Source: CAYMDP01 sp964389375
GTDB taxonomy: Bacteria > Bdellovibrionota > Bdellovibrionia > Bdellovibrionales > UBA1609
DNA: 48,527 bases
Assembly: GCA_964389375.1 (NCBI GenBank)
Contig: CAYMDP010000018.1
Span: 1 to 48,527, forward strand
Reading direction: 5' to 3'
The notes beneath the pieces were generated by a model that had not been told where the DNA came from, ran no database searches, and saw only the letters and a list, made by a program, of their open reading frames with translations. The first letter of the stretch is position 1. Each line of letters opens with the position of its first letter. Positions 1 to 8,470 of the stretch are shown here, one piece after another. Made by a program: the position numbers and the translations under genes.

Positions 1-486
1 ACCCTATTTGAAACTTCGTTTAACGACTATATCGAAGCAAGATCCCTTGGTATGGGAGTTTTGCAATATCAAAATACCGCTCGAGTGAGAACCCAAGGGA
101 TTGAGACCGCGGGAAGTTTTGCGTTAACACCAAGTCATACACTTCAGATGTCTTACGCCTATCAAGAGCCTTTTGATGTTGTTCGCCAAGAGAAGTTGCG
201 TCGAAGACCGAATACTTCGGGAACTTTGAGATGGCTCTTTATTGGTGACAAATGGGGCGGCACTTTAGAAGGGACCGGAGTTGGAGAGAGATCCGACTTT
301 TTTGCAAATTCTCGTTATACTTTTCCGGGCTACTTTTTAGTCAACTCAAGCCTAAGATATCGTCCAGATCCTTTAAATACCTTTTCACTTAGAGTTAGTA
401 ATTGGTTGGATAAACGACCGGAAATCAGTATTGATTTTTACTCTGAAGGTCGAAACATGTTGTTGTCTTGGGAAAGAATTTTTTAA
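1..486 (+). CDS. TonB-dependent outer-membrane receptor, C-terminal part
   Basis: The gene enters from the left edge; 161 codons are visible in the frame that is open from base 1 to the TAA at 484-486. The protein is made of alternating polar and hydrophobic residues, as in outer-membrane beta-strands (SYAYQEPF, FLVNSSLRYRP), and ends in WERIF, with the aromatic last residue used as a signal for barrel assembly. Such receptors import cobalamin, siderophores or other scarce ligands with energy from TonB; the substrate cannot be told from this fragment because the plug domain is missing. A TonB-like protein is encoded at 34102-34944 but need not be its partner. The gene runs toward the minus-strand glycosyltransferase, with a long inverted repeat between them. 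Confidence 0.75.
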   Translation, partial: TLFETSFNDYIEARSLGMGVLQYQNTARVRTQGIETAGSFALTPSHTLQMSYAYQEPFDVVRQEKLRRRPNTSGTLRWLFIGDKWGGTLEGTGVGERSDFFANSRYTFPGYFLVNSSLRYRPDPLNTFSLRVSNWLDKRPEISIDFYSEGRNMLLSWERIF

Positions 487-489
487 AGC

Positions 490-653
490 TAGTGCCTTGA
501 CTAGTAATTCTTTCCCCTTCTTGCGCTGGAATTTTTCGCCGAATTCGATGCGTGACGACGAAGGACTGGCTTCGGCCAATTCGAGGAGGAGCAATTTGAA
601 TTTGGCGAAAAATAACAAGCAAGAAGGGGAAAGAATTACTGGTCAAGGCACTA
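490..653. repeat. Long inverted repeat between convergent genes, nested stems
   Basis: Bases 490-524 and 619-653 are 35-bp inverted arms with one G-T wobble. Inside lies a second inverted pair, 532-546 with 598-612 (15 bp, one wobble), around a core that holds a TGGC-TTCG-GCCA hairpin near 568-579. The element fills the gap between the TonB receptor stop and the glycosyltransferase stop, so it could end transcription from both sides. The arms are far longer than an ordinary terminator stem, and the nested design recurs at other loci in this window. Confidence 0.85.
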
Positions 654-658
654 ATAAG

Positions 659-3214
659 TTACTTTCCGAAACGGGCCAGCTCTCTTGCTTTGGAAAGATC
701 AAAGTCTTTCGTCTGGCCAAGAATTCTTAATTTAATTTTATTGAAAGTCTGAACGAGCTGTCTAAGGCAGTCAAAAATGAAGGCTTGGGGTAATCCGATT
801 CCCGGCAGCCAGGTTGCAAACTCATGGGCCACAAGGTCTTCCGGAAAGTTTTTGTAAAAGGCCAAGCTCGCCTGAATCAAATCAGAATCGCTTGTCTTGG
901 AGTTTTTCGAAAGATGAATCACTTCTACGGAAGCTTTAGAAAAGCGAAGCCCAGCTTTATGCATGCGGTAGCCAAAATCCATGGCCTCAAAATCTCGATT
1001 TGGTAAATTTGTCTTAAAGCCTCCGAGTTTTAAGAAAAGATCTTTTTTAAGAATTAAACTCGAGCAACTTGTGTAAATCCAGTAGTTTTTAAGATGAATC
1101 CAAGACTCTGATTTTTTAAATTCTTCAGTCTTCTTTGTCCCCCTTAAGCCTTCATTGCCGAAATCCAGTTCTGCTGAATATCTAAGTCTTGCTGCGACCT
1201 CAGGACTTAAAAAACCCTCGGGGCACTGAACAAGATCATGGTGTTTTAAATCTTCGCTAAGTTGATAGAGGTAGTTGTTAGGAACTAACAAGTCCGGCTC
1301 GATAAAGTTTAAGAAGGACCCTTTGGCGTAGCGAGCTCCCAGATTACATAGGCTTCCCGTATTGACTTCTGCGGTCCTGCTGGTGACCAGGCTTATATTT
1401 ATTTTCTCTGAGGTTTCAAGCGCCCAAGCTTTTAAGTCCTGTGTAGTCAGGGGCTCCTGACCGGCCTGAAGAAACAAAATCTCAAAGTGTTTTTTATCAA
1501 AATTTTGATGGATGAAGCTTTTAAGAAGAAGCTTAGTTTCGTCCGTGATCTTTTTGACTGGAATAAGAACGGAGATCTGAATGTTGGAATGATCAAGGTG
1601 AGAAATCTGCTCAATTTGGCCTAGCGGGGTTGGGCTTCCGGACTTAATAGGGGCAAGTTCGTAGGCTTTTGGGGATTGAATTATAATTCGTTTTCCCTCA
1701 CGAGCCACGGCCCGGCGAATGAGGGCGAGATCTTTGCGCGTTCGAGAAAGCGGATTTTTTTTGTCACTTATCTTTTCACTTATCTTTTCACTTAATTTTT
1801 CATTTAAATTTGGTAAAAATTGGATTCGATCAATGGCCCATTGAGGCAGCCTTGAGATTTGTTGAAGACTAGAGGGATAGGACAGCGAAAAGCTAAGATC
1901 AAACTCGGCTCGAACTTCGCGTAAAGTTTCGAGAAGCTTTTGATTATCTTCGAAACTTTGAGAGGCTAAAACTTCGAAACGACAACCCGAATAGCTTAAT
2001 GGCTGAAGCGATTTCATCCGATTGAGGCTAAAATCTTGAGGACGCAGACGCACAAGAGGAACAAAGCCACGCTCAAGAATGGTTTCGAGGATATCAAAGT
2101 CGGCCACCTCAGAGAAGAATGAGCAGGGGAGGGCCAACATTTGAAACTGATAAAATGCAGCCTGCTCAAGCTGCTGATCGAGTGAAAGCCCCAATCCATA
2201 TTGATTGGATTTTAGGCTGAGGCAGTAGGCACAGTTGGGATGTTCAGTCAGATTTAAATCGAGGCTGTAGGCCCGAGGACTGGGGCTGAGCGAGCGTGGC
2301 CCCTCGCTAAGTTCCAGCCGGTAAAGGCTGCGGTAACAGAGCCAGATCAGAGCTTTAAGATCTTCGAAGATCCACCTTGGGGCCCAGAGTTTTTTTCCGC
2401 TCAAAAGAAAGCGAGACCAGACATATACATACAAGGCATTAAACATCCGGACTCGGCTCTCGGGTGAAAATTCGAGCTCGGGCCTTAGATAGGGCAAGAT
2501 CTCTGGATTCGATTTCATTTTACTAACAAAGTATCGGGCAAGATTTTGTGCAGAAGTTATAAATTTCTTAACTCGAATGCGAGGTTGGTGGCTCAGTTCG
2601 AGTTCTGGATCTAAAAATAATCGCTGCCCCTTTTCAGTGAGTCGTTGGCAGAGTTCGATCTGGGCCGAATCCTCGTCGAGAGACTCAGAGAAGCGAAGTT
2701 GCGCGCTGAAAAGATTTTTTCTAAACAGGCTGTGCTCTGGCCAAATCAGACGAGTTTCGCCTTCGCGGTCAAAATAATATGCTCGGTGAAGCCGCTGCCT
2801 CCGCAACTTAAACCAAGCCTGGCTTAAGGGATCTTCACGCCGCAGATATTTTAAAGTTCCCCCAAGGCCGGCCACTTCGGGCTCTGATTCAAAGCGATTC
2901 AGAATTCTCTTCAAAATCTGATTGTCTTTGGGCAAACAAGTATCACTTAAAAACCAAATCTGATCCCCTTGAGCGCGATCGATCGCAGTGTTTTTGACTG
3001 CGCTTAAACCCACCCTGCCGGACCAAAAATATTTCCAGTTTTTAATTTTTCCGAACTGGCTTTTTAAAAAAACCTTAAGATCGGCCTCAGGAAATTCCGA
3101 GACGACTAAAACTTCGTAATCACCTCTTGGAAGGTCCTGAGAAAAAAGGCACTCCAACAAAACTTTAAGGCGTTCGTGATCACGGGGATTTGAAATGACA
3201 ATTGAGATCTTCAT
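659..3214 (-). CDS. Three-part protein: GT2 glycosyltransferase, radical-SAM-like middle, second GT2
   Basis: The 851-residue protein starts with a family 2 glycosyltransferase fold (about residues 1-215, beginning KISIVISNPRDHERLK, with a FLSD acidic motif near 91). A second GT2 domain starts near residue 546 (IQISVLIPVKK), has FIEPD as its acidic motif and WIYTSCSSLILKK further on. The middle, about 315-520, looks like a worn radical SAM barrel: it holds C328-A-Y-C331 followed by alternating strand/helix segments, but the first of the three usual cluster cysteines is absent. A short tandem repeat (SEKISEKISDK, bases about 1765-1805) joins the parts. Likely role: transfer of sugars to a surface polymer, at the cytoplasmic side. 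The GT2 calls are firm; the middle is an inference. The start ATG has no clear ribosome site. Confidence 0.75.
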   Translation of the reverse strand: MKISIVISNPRDHERLKVLLECLFSQDLPRGDYEVLVVSEFPEADLKVFLKSQFGKIKNWKYFWSGRVGLSAVKNTAIDRAQGDQIWFLSDTCLPKDNQILKRILNRFESEPEVAGLGGTLKYLRREDPLSQAWFKLRRQRLHRAYYFDREGETRLIWPEHSLFRKNLFSAQLRFSESLDEDSAQIELCQRLTEKGQRLFLDPELELSHQPRIRVKKFITSAQNLARYFVSKMKSNPEILPYLRPELEFSPESRVRMFNALYVYVWSRFLLSGKKLWAPRWIFEDLKALIWLCYRSLYRLELSEGPRSLSPSPRAYSLDLNLTEHPNCAYCLSLKSNQYGLGLSLDQQLEQAAFYQFQMLALPCSFFSEVADFDILETILERGFVPLVRLRPQDFSLNRMKSLQPLSYSGCRFEVLASQSFEDNQKLLETLREVRAEFDLSFSLSYPSSLQQISRLPQWAIDRIQFLPNLNEKLSEKISEKISDKKNPLSRTRKDLALIRRAVAREGKRIIIQSPKAYELAPIKSGSPTPLGQIEQISHLDHSNIQISVLIPVKKITDETKLLLKSFIHQNFDKKHFEILFLQAGQEPLTTQDLKAWALETSEKINISLVTSRTAEVNTGSLCNLGARYAKGSFLNFIEPDLLVPNNYLYQLSEDLKHHDLVQCPEGFLSPEVAARLRYSAELDFGNEGLRGTKKTEEFKKSESWIHLKNYWIYTSCSSLILKKDLFLKLGGFKTNLPNRDFEAMDFGYRMHKAGLRFSKASVEVIHLSKNSKTSDSDLIQASLAFYKNFPEDLVAHEFATWLPGIGLPQAFIFDCLRQLVQTFNKIKLRILGQTKDFDLSKARELARFGK

Positions 3215-3282
3215 TGGGCCAAAATGCTAGCAAGTTTTATACTGACAAGCTAGCGTCTTATTTTTTGTAACATTCAATTTTT

Positions 3283-4029
3283 TTATTCACGGATCGCGAG
3301 AGTCGACTCCCGTTTTCCGACAAAGCCAGGTCGTTTGGTCACTTCAAAACCTGAGGCTTTCAAACTTCGAGTCAAAACACCGGTCGCAGCGTAAGTCGAT
3401 AGGAGGCAAGTTTTGTCACTGAATTGGTCAAAAAGATGTTTCAGCAAGGGCTCAGACCAAAGATCTGGAGATGTTTTGCTACTAAATGCATCAAAAAATA
3501 GGCAGCTTGCCTTAAATTGAGGCTTCGATTCTAAAGAAAAGGCCTCATTCAGATTCCATCTTTGGTTTTGATACAAAGACTGCATAAAACACCGAAGCTG
3601 CTCAGAAGAAACTTGAAAGTCTTTTTCGATCCGAGAAAGGCAGTCCTCGTAAATTGGAACTAACTCAGGATGGACCAAGTCCTCGCTTTGACTAAAGAGC
3701 CAGCCCAACAGATTTTGATTTAAGCTCGGGTAAAGCTCATAGCTAGAGAGTTGAACGGCGCTTATGGGCAGGCCCTGCTTCACGCAAAAAGCTGCAAACA
3801 GAAGTTCGTTGTATCCGGCCCCAAGGCCCATTGACAGAGCTTTCAATGGCCAGGAGCGATCGAAGACCGCTTGAAGGGCCACATTGTAGATGTAAAGGGA
3901 TTCCGAATAGGCGCCATTGTGGCTATGCATGGACTCAGATTCTTGGCCTGAATCCGGGTCTACAATTCGGAGGGTATAACTTCCATCCCTTGTTTCAACA
4001 AGGCGGAGCTTGGGGTTTTGAGGCTTCAT
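3283..4029 (-). CDS. mnmD: tRNA U34 methyltransferase, MnmD (MnmC methylase-domain) family
   Basis: The 248-residue protein matches the stand-alone methylase half of MnmC, which methylates aminomethyl-uridine at the wobble base of some tRNAs using S-adenosylmethionine. Seen: SLYIYNVALQAVF and ALSMGLGAGYNELL (the SAM-binding loop, near residues 65-75), then FFDAFSSKTSPDLWSE and, near the end, YAATGVLTRSLKASGFEV and GKRESTLA, all in the family order. The C-terminal FAD oxidase half of E. coli MnmC is lacking, as in other short MnmD proteins. It is followed after 68 bp by the three-part glycosyltransferase and diverges from the YhcC-like gene, so the 91 bp between 4030 and 4120 must hold promoters for both. 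Confidence 0.8.
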   Translation of the reverse strand: MKPQNPKLRLVETRDGSYTLRIVDPDSGQESESMHSHNGAYSESLYIYNVALQAVFDRSWPLKALSMGLGAGYNELLFAAFCVKQGLPISAVQLSSYELYPSLNQNLLGWLFSQSEDLVHPELVPIYEDCLSRIEKDFQVSSEQLRCFMQSLYQNQRWNLNEAFSLESKPQFKASCLFFDAFSSKTSPDLWSEPLLKHLFDQFSDKTCLLSTYAATGVLTRSLKASGFEVTKRPGFVGKRESTLAIRE

Positions 4030-4120
4030 GGCCCTTGTTTGCCAGAAGCTGGCTCGAAAAGCGAAGGCTTTTTAGCCCCTGGCTTGCGGTAAGCCGAAAA
4101 GCTCGATAAGGGTCTAAGCC

Positions 4121-5125
4121 ATGAGTTTACCAAAAGACTGGCAGGGTCTGCCTTATTATCCAATTAGCCAATTCTACCGCGAAAAGTTTGGCGAGAAGGT
4201 CTACAAGATTTCGGTGAGCACTGCCGAAACCTGCCCTAACCGTGAAGGTCTTCGGGGAATGAAGACCTGCAATTTTTGTGATGTCTGGGGCTCGGCGGCC
4301 TACCCCGAGATTCGCGAGCGGGCCTTAAGTGAACAGATCATCGATACTCGGGATCGCATGATGAATCTGTATAATGCAAAACTATTTTTGGTTTACTTTC
4401 AGGCCTACACCAACACTTTCGGAAAGTCCGCAAAGCTTAAAGCCCAGTTTGACGAAGCCTTTCAGTTTTCGGATGTTGTCGGCGCCGTGGTCGGCACTCG
4501 GCCGGATTGTATTTCGGATGCGGTCTTGGATTTTTGGGCCCAGACGCTTTCTTCCCAAAAATTTTTAAGTGTTGAGCTTGGCGTGCAGACCTTTGACGAA
4601 GAAGCTCTGATTTGGATGAGACGAGGTCACACCGCCGGAAAATCCTTGTGGGCGATCGAAAAAATTAAACAGAAATGTCCTGAGATTGATCTTGGCATTC
4701 ATCTGATGTTTGGCTTGCCCGGAGAAACAGACGATCATTTGATCGAGACAGCAAGACTGATTAATGGTCTTCCGATCGACAACGTAAAGCTTCATAATCT
4801 TCATGTACTCAAGGGGACTCCTCTTGAAGAGGATTTTAATTCTGGAGCTTTTCAACCCATCGAGAGGACAGAGTACTTCAGGCGCTCGGCTTTGTTTCTG
4901 CAACACTTAAGTCCAAAGATTGCAGTTCATAGACTCGCGGCCCTTTCGACCAGACCGGAAGAACTGATCGCCCCTATCTGGACCGGGCAAAAAATGAGAA
5001 CTTATCAAGGAATGTTAGATTACATGGCGGACCTGGGATTGTTTCAAGGTCAGCTTTTCGATTTACAAAATAAAAAGGGCCTTGCAATGCAAAGCCCTTT
5101 GAATCAAATCAATCTTAAATATTAA
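4121..5125 (+). CDS. YhcC/COG1242-type radical SAM protein
   Basis: The 334-residue protein carries the cluster signature of this subfamily near residue 27: AETCPNREGLRGMKTCNFCD, with the wide spacing between the first and second cysteine that marks the YhcC group. Further family motifs are SVELGVQTFDEEAL, HLMFGLPGETDDH and VKLHNLHVLKGTPLEEDF. It is a SAM-cleaving iron-sulphur enzyme; the physiological reaction of the group is not settled, so only the family is claimed. The ATG has AAGGG eight bases upstream. Its stop codon overlaps the stop of the convergent gene at 5122 (shared TTAA), and its last codons form a hairpin that may serve as terminator. Confidence 0.85.
   Translation: MSLPKDWQGLPYYPISQFYREKFGEKVYKISVSTAETCPNREGLRGMKTCNFCDVWGSAAYPEIRERALSEQIIDTRDRMMNLYNAKLFLVYFQAYTNTFGKSAKLKAQFDEAFQFSDVVGAVVGTRPDCISDAVLDFWAQTLSSQKFLSVELGVQTFDEEALIWMRRGHTAGKSLWAIEKIKQKCPEIDLGIHLMFGLPGETDDHLIETARLINGLPIDNVKLHNLHVLKGTPLEEDFNSGAFQPIERTEYFRRSALFLQHLSPKIAVHRLAALSTRPEELIAPIWTGQKMRTYQGMLDYMADLGLFQGQLFDLQNKKGLAMQSPLNQINLKY
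5074..5100. terminator. Hairpin inside the end of the YhcC-like gene
   Basis: AAAGGGC at 5074-5080 pairs with GCCCTTT at 5094-5100, and TTGC at 5082-5085 pairs with GCAA at 5089-5092, giving a nearly continuous 11-bp stem. It lies within the last codons of the plus-strand gene and just beyond the end of the minus-strand gene, so it can act in both directions. A run of A/T flanks it, as expected of an intrinsic terminator. Confidence 0.55.
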
Positions 5126-6102
5126 ATGCGCGGTTGAACGATCTCTGGCTCGTCTTTAGTTTCGGGAGTTGATCGAGTCATCTCTTTAAGAGCTTCTTCA
5201 AGTTGCTTCTGAAGCTCTTTGCTTTGCTCTTGCATGATCTTTTGAGAAGTTGAATCTAGAGCTTGCAAGAAGACAGAGGCTGGAAGAATTGCGGTCGCAT
5301 TTGCGTGAAGCTCTGCAGTCGCAGCAAGTCCCATTTCCCATCCGACGGTTGCATAGACAAAATCAACATAGTCGCTCATCTCTAAACTGTTTAGGACACC
5401 CAATTTGAGATTGTATCCGATAGGACCAATAACGGTACTTTGAGAGGCACCGATACCAAAACCTTTGAACTGCTCAGGGGCAACAAATTCACGGTTGAAG
5501 TTCCAAAGAAAACCCATTCCAAGACGGCCACGAAGTCCGCCTCCTAAGCCTTTTCCGATATCCGGTGAGGCCCAGCCGACAATCGCTGTGCGAGCTGTAA
5601 GGTATTCGTCAACAACAAGACCTGAAACCTTTTCGATTTTTTTGATCCACACAGGCATGATTACTGCGCCAATATTTATAGATCCGCCGCCTCCAATTCC
5701 TAAGTTTGCAGACATTTTTCCACCACCAAAAACAAGGAAGGCATCTGGAAGAAGTTCTAGTCCACTAAGCTCAACGGGGCTTTTCGCTTTAACCTTTTTA
5801 ATCCAAGCGTTCAGCGTGTTGATTGCATTTTCAATTCCTTTTTCAGATTCGGTGACTTTCTTAAGGTCATCAAAATTCAAAATTTCAGTAGGAACCAAAC
5901 CTTTTTCGCCAAGGCTTTGAAGGTAATTCTGAAAGATACCAACAGAAGTCTTTAGAACGAGTTCAGCATCTTCGGTGCTCTTCATTGCTTCCGTGTAAGG
6001 TGTGACTTGGTAAACGTAGCGTGCATCTTGTTCAAATACAGAAGCTGAAAGGCTTTGGCTCATTACAAGCACAAGTACAGCAGAAAACATTTTTAAAAAC
6101 AT
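5122..6102 (-). CDS. Exported protein of unknown function
   Basis: I do not recognise a family. The 326 residues begin with a clear signal peptide (MFLKMFSAVLVLVMSQSLSAS, cleavage probably after SLSA). The mature part has helical stretches, then a glycine-rich region (FGGGKMSANLGIGGGGSI near 130-150) followed by strand-like segments reminiscent of an outer-membrane or surface protein, and a charged C-terminal tail rich in Glu and Lys (QEQSKELQKQLEEALKEM). The ribosome site is a G-run (GGGGGAT eight bases before the ATG). It follows a 246-bp gap that holds a long inverted repeat. A role in the envelope is likely from export alone; nothing more can be supported. Confidence 0.7.
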   Translation of the reverse strand: MFLKMFSAVLVLVMSQSLSASVFEQDARYVYQVTPYTEAMKSTEDAELVLKTSVGIFQNYLQSLGEKGLVPTEILNFDDLKKVTESEKGIENAINTLNAWIKKVKAKSPVELSGLELLPDAFLVFGGGKMSANLGIGGGGSINIGAVIMPVWIKKIEKVSGLVVDEYLTARTAIVGWASPDIGKGLGGGLRGRLGMGFLWNFNREFVAPEQFKGFGIGASQSTVIGPIGYNLKLGVLNSLEMSDYVDFVYATVGWEMGLAATAELHANATAILPASVFLQALDSTSQKIMQEQSKELQKQLEEALKEMTRSTPETKDEPEIVQPRI

Positions 6103-6234
6103 AATCGGATCCCCCTATGATTTAAATTCAGCAAGAGGATTAGCACTTAGAAGTTAAGCCTTCATGCCAAATTGGAACCTTGAAATTTAGATAAGAGGGT
6201 CTATATTTTTTCTACTTGCAAAGCGTTATTGCAG

Positions 6235-6344
6235 AGGTAACAGTTTCCTTTTCCCGTCGAATCGCATCATAAGCCCTACTATTGCTTGAGGTTTTCTGCG
6301 GCGACCTAATGATGCGATTCGACGGGAAAAGGAAACTGTTACCT
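6235..6344. repeat. Perfect 36-bp inverted repeat between tandem minus-strand genes
   Basis: Bases 6235-6270 and 6309-6344 are exact inverted copies (36 bp without a mismatch) around a 38-base loop. The right arm ends four bases before the stop codon of the Rsm22-like gene, and GTTACCTAG is repeated in tandem there. As RNA this would be one of the most stable hairpins in the window, and it is placed where a terminator of the Rsm22-like gene would be. The segment AAAAGGAAACTGT in the arm recurs once at 31138-31150. About 130 bp remain upstream of the exported-protein gene for its promoter. Confidence 0.9.
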
Positions 6345-6347
6345 AGG

Positions 6348-7370
6348 TTACCTAGGGATTCGGATTTCGTTGCCGCGTTTTTCGGCCTCTTCGGGAATGG
6401 AAATTAAAGCTCCTCGAGGAATTTGCGGTGCTTCGCCCTCTTTCTTAAGCCAACTTAAGAATTCACGTTCAGGTCCGCGGCAAATCATTTGCCGAGTTTT
6501 CCCTTTCTCATCCAGACGATCTCCGATGACCCGAGTATTTTTAAGCGGAGTCTTTTGGGAAGCCGAGGGCTCTAACAATAGATAGGAGTAAGTTAAAGTT
6601 TCGTTTCGCATGGGCAGGTATTTTTCGAGTTCTCGCACAGACTGAGGAGTTTGAATCCTGATTCTGTGATGACACCAATCTGTTTTTGAATCCTCGAGCA
6701 GCGGGCAAGACAACTGATGTGTGCAAGGGGCGATGGCCCTGTAGCCTTTTGCGAGAAACTGTTTTCTTAAAGTCATTAGTCTTCGACCATCTTGCCGAGT
6801 TGAAGGCTCTAGAATTAGGATTTTAGCAGTGGGTGAAAGCCAATCTAAAGATTGGCTCAGTTCATTCAAAGAATATGAAAAAATATAAAGATCGGGTGCA
6901 GGGGCCTTAGTAAGATCTCGTTCACTAGAAAGAAAATGAGTCTTTGAGGCCTTTTCGAAGGCGAGCTTCTCGAGCAATTCTTGATGCCAGCGCAGGGCCG
7001 TTTGAGAAATTTCAAAGGCCGAATAATCCGAAAAAGTGATCTTTCGACTGAGTAAGGCAAAATGGGCTGTTCCAGGGCCGCTTCCAAAATCTAAAATTTT
7101 ATCCGAGGCCTTGATAAACTGAAAATTTTCGGATTCTTCTAGAGCCGCTGAAAGTCGCAAAAAATTGAGTGGAAAAAAATAGGCAAGATAGGCCAGATCA
7201 AAATCACCCTTATAGAGGGTCTGAACTGCGACCTCGGACTGAAAATGGTTCGAAAGATGAAGCACGCTCTCGGCCAAACTCTTCCATGAGAGCTTTCTAG
7301 ACTTCATTTCACTTTCGAGGCAGCTCATCAAAGCTTCTTCAACTTGAGGGTCCATCTGAAAAAGGCTCAT
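6348..7370 (-). CDS. Rsm22/METTL17-type ribosome-associated methyltransferase-like protein
   Basis: The 340-residue protein has a SAM-binding loop DFGSGPGTAH (residues 94-103), a downstream ILEPSTRQDGRRLM segment, and then the hallmark APCTHQLSCP...DWCHH. Four cysteines, C216, C222, C233 and C297 (MICRG), match the four that hold an iron-sulphur cluster in the mitochondrial protein METTL17. The family binds the small ribosomal subunit during assembly; whether it truly methylates RNA is not settled. The stop lies against a long inverted repeat. Its start overlaps the end of the upstream GT9 gene by four bases, suggesting coupled translation, although the two functions look unrelated. Confidence 0.82.
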   Translation of the reverse strand: MSLFQMDPQVEEALMSCLESEMKSRKLSWKSLAESVLHLSNHFQSEVAVQTLYKGDFDLAYLAYFFPLNFLRLSAALEESENFQFIKASDKILDFGSGPGTAHFALLSRKITFSDYSAFEISQTALRWHQELLEKLAFEKASKTHFLSSERDLTKAPAPDLYIFSYSLNELSQSLDWLSPTAKILILEPSTRQDGRRLMTLRKQFLAKGYRAIAPCTHQLSCPLLEDSKTDWCHHRIRIQTPQSVRELEKYLPMRNETLTYSYLLLEPSASQKTPLKNTRVIGDRLDEKGKTRQMICRGPEREFLSWLKKEGEAPQIPRGALISIPEEAEKRGNEIRIPR

Positions 7371-8368
7371 CTCAGCTTCAGTCCACTAATTTTTTCGGCT
7401 TCGATCAAAACTTGTTCGATTGAGATGCGGCTCATAATTTCTGAGGAAATTAGTTTTTCGCCTTCAGCTGAGAGTGTTGAAACTCTTTGGCCTTTGGGGC
7501 CCCAGCGGACGACTGACTCTAGGATGCGAGGACTATAAAGTCCAAGACTGGGGGCGCCGCTGGCCGCAGCTAAATGTAAGACTCCCGTGCTGGGCGCAAT
7601 CACTAAGGAGGCTTCTTGAAGAACTGCAATCAACTCATCTAGACTAAAAACTCCAATGGCCCATGTCACATTCTGAGGATCTTTTAGAGCACCTCGAATC
7701 TGCCCAAGATAGATTTCATCCGCAGGAGTTCCCGTAATTAATATTTTATGTTTTTTTTGCAGATGCTGGATCAACTGGATGTAATTTGATTGAGGCCAAT
7801 TTAAAGCCGAGCCCATCATCCCTGGATGAATCACAATATAAGATCTCGGGGTTAAACCATGTTTTAAGAGGGTTTCAGAGGCGGAAGGGTGAGAAAGTTT
7901 TAGTGGTGCCAAGCTGTTTATTTGGAGCTTTGTATCCAGTGCTTTCAATAGATCCAGATTGTAGTCCGATTCGTGCATGCGAGACTGGGACCGACTTTGG
8001 CGTCGGCCCTTGTTGAAAAACAAATATGAGTGCCATTTGCTCAAGCGACCAAGGCGTTGTGGAATACCGGCCAGAAAGCAACATAAGCTGACCCAGCCCG
8101 GCGCGTGTAAAATAAGAAGGGTCTTTGGCCGCAATATTTTAAGGCTACGATACATCCGTTTAAACTCAGAAAAGCTGAATTTTTTACTATATTCTTGAAA
8201 TTCTCTGTGGGGTTCTGCATGTCGAACAATGGGGCCCAGTCCTTTAGATACGAACCAAAAACAAGACTGATTTTTAAGGATTTCAGCCTGATCGGTATTC
8301 AAGGACAAAACCAGGTCTCCGATCTTATCCATTCGAATCAATAAAACATCTGGCTGAGAGGGTTTCAT
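7367..8368 (-). CDS. Family 9 glycosyltransferase (heptosyltransferase-like)
   Basis: The protein starts close to the family's first motif, VLLIRMDKIGDLVLS, and continues with IVIHPGMMGSALNWP and ASLVIAPSTGVLHLAAASGAPSLGLYSP, the nucleotide-sugar binding end of ADP-heptose:LPS heptosyltransferases. It would add a heptose or a similar sugar to the LPS core at the inner face of the cytoplasmic membrane. I chose the ATG at 8366-8368 (333 residues). A longer frame exists with a TTG start at 8467, but it would add 33 residues with no homology and run into the divergent aldolase gene. A heptose kinase gene lies elsewhere in the window (23277-24308). Confidence 0.85.
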   Translation of the reverse strand: MKPSQPDVLLIRMDKIGDLVLSLNTDQAEILKNQSCFWFVSKGLGPIVRHAEPHREFQEYSKKFSFSEFKRMYRSLKILRPKTLLILHAPGWVSLCCFLAGIPQRLGRLSKWHSYLFFNKGRRQSRSQSRMHESDYNLDLLKALDTKLQINSLAPLKLSHPSASETLLKHGLTPRSYIVIHPGMMGSALNWPQSNYIQLIQHLQKKHKILITGTPADEIYLGQIRGALKDPQNVTWAIGVFSLDELIAVLQEASLVIAPSTGVLHLAAASGAPSLGLYSPRILESVVRWGPKGQRVSTLSAEGEKLISSEIMSRISIEQVLIEAEKISGLKLR

Positions 8369-8470
8369 GGGGAAATCATGACACGCATTTTTTAAGGCGT
8401 CCACCCCCAAGCAGGGGGCGATTTGGGTATCCCTTGACGACTTCAAAAGGCTTGGGGCAATGTGCAAGAC

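Noticed and set aside
431..730. 99-codon plus-strand frame across the first inverted repeat
   Set aside because: It is composed mostly of the two arms of the repeat and overlaps both real gene ends; no ribosome site and no protein-like pattern.
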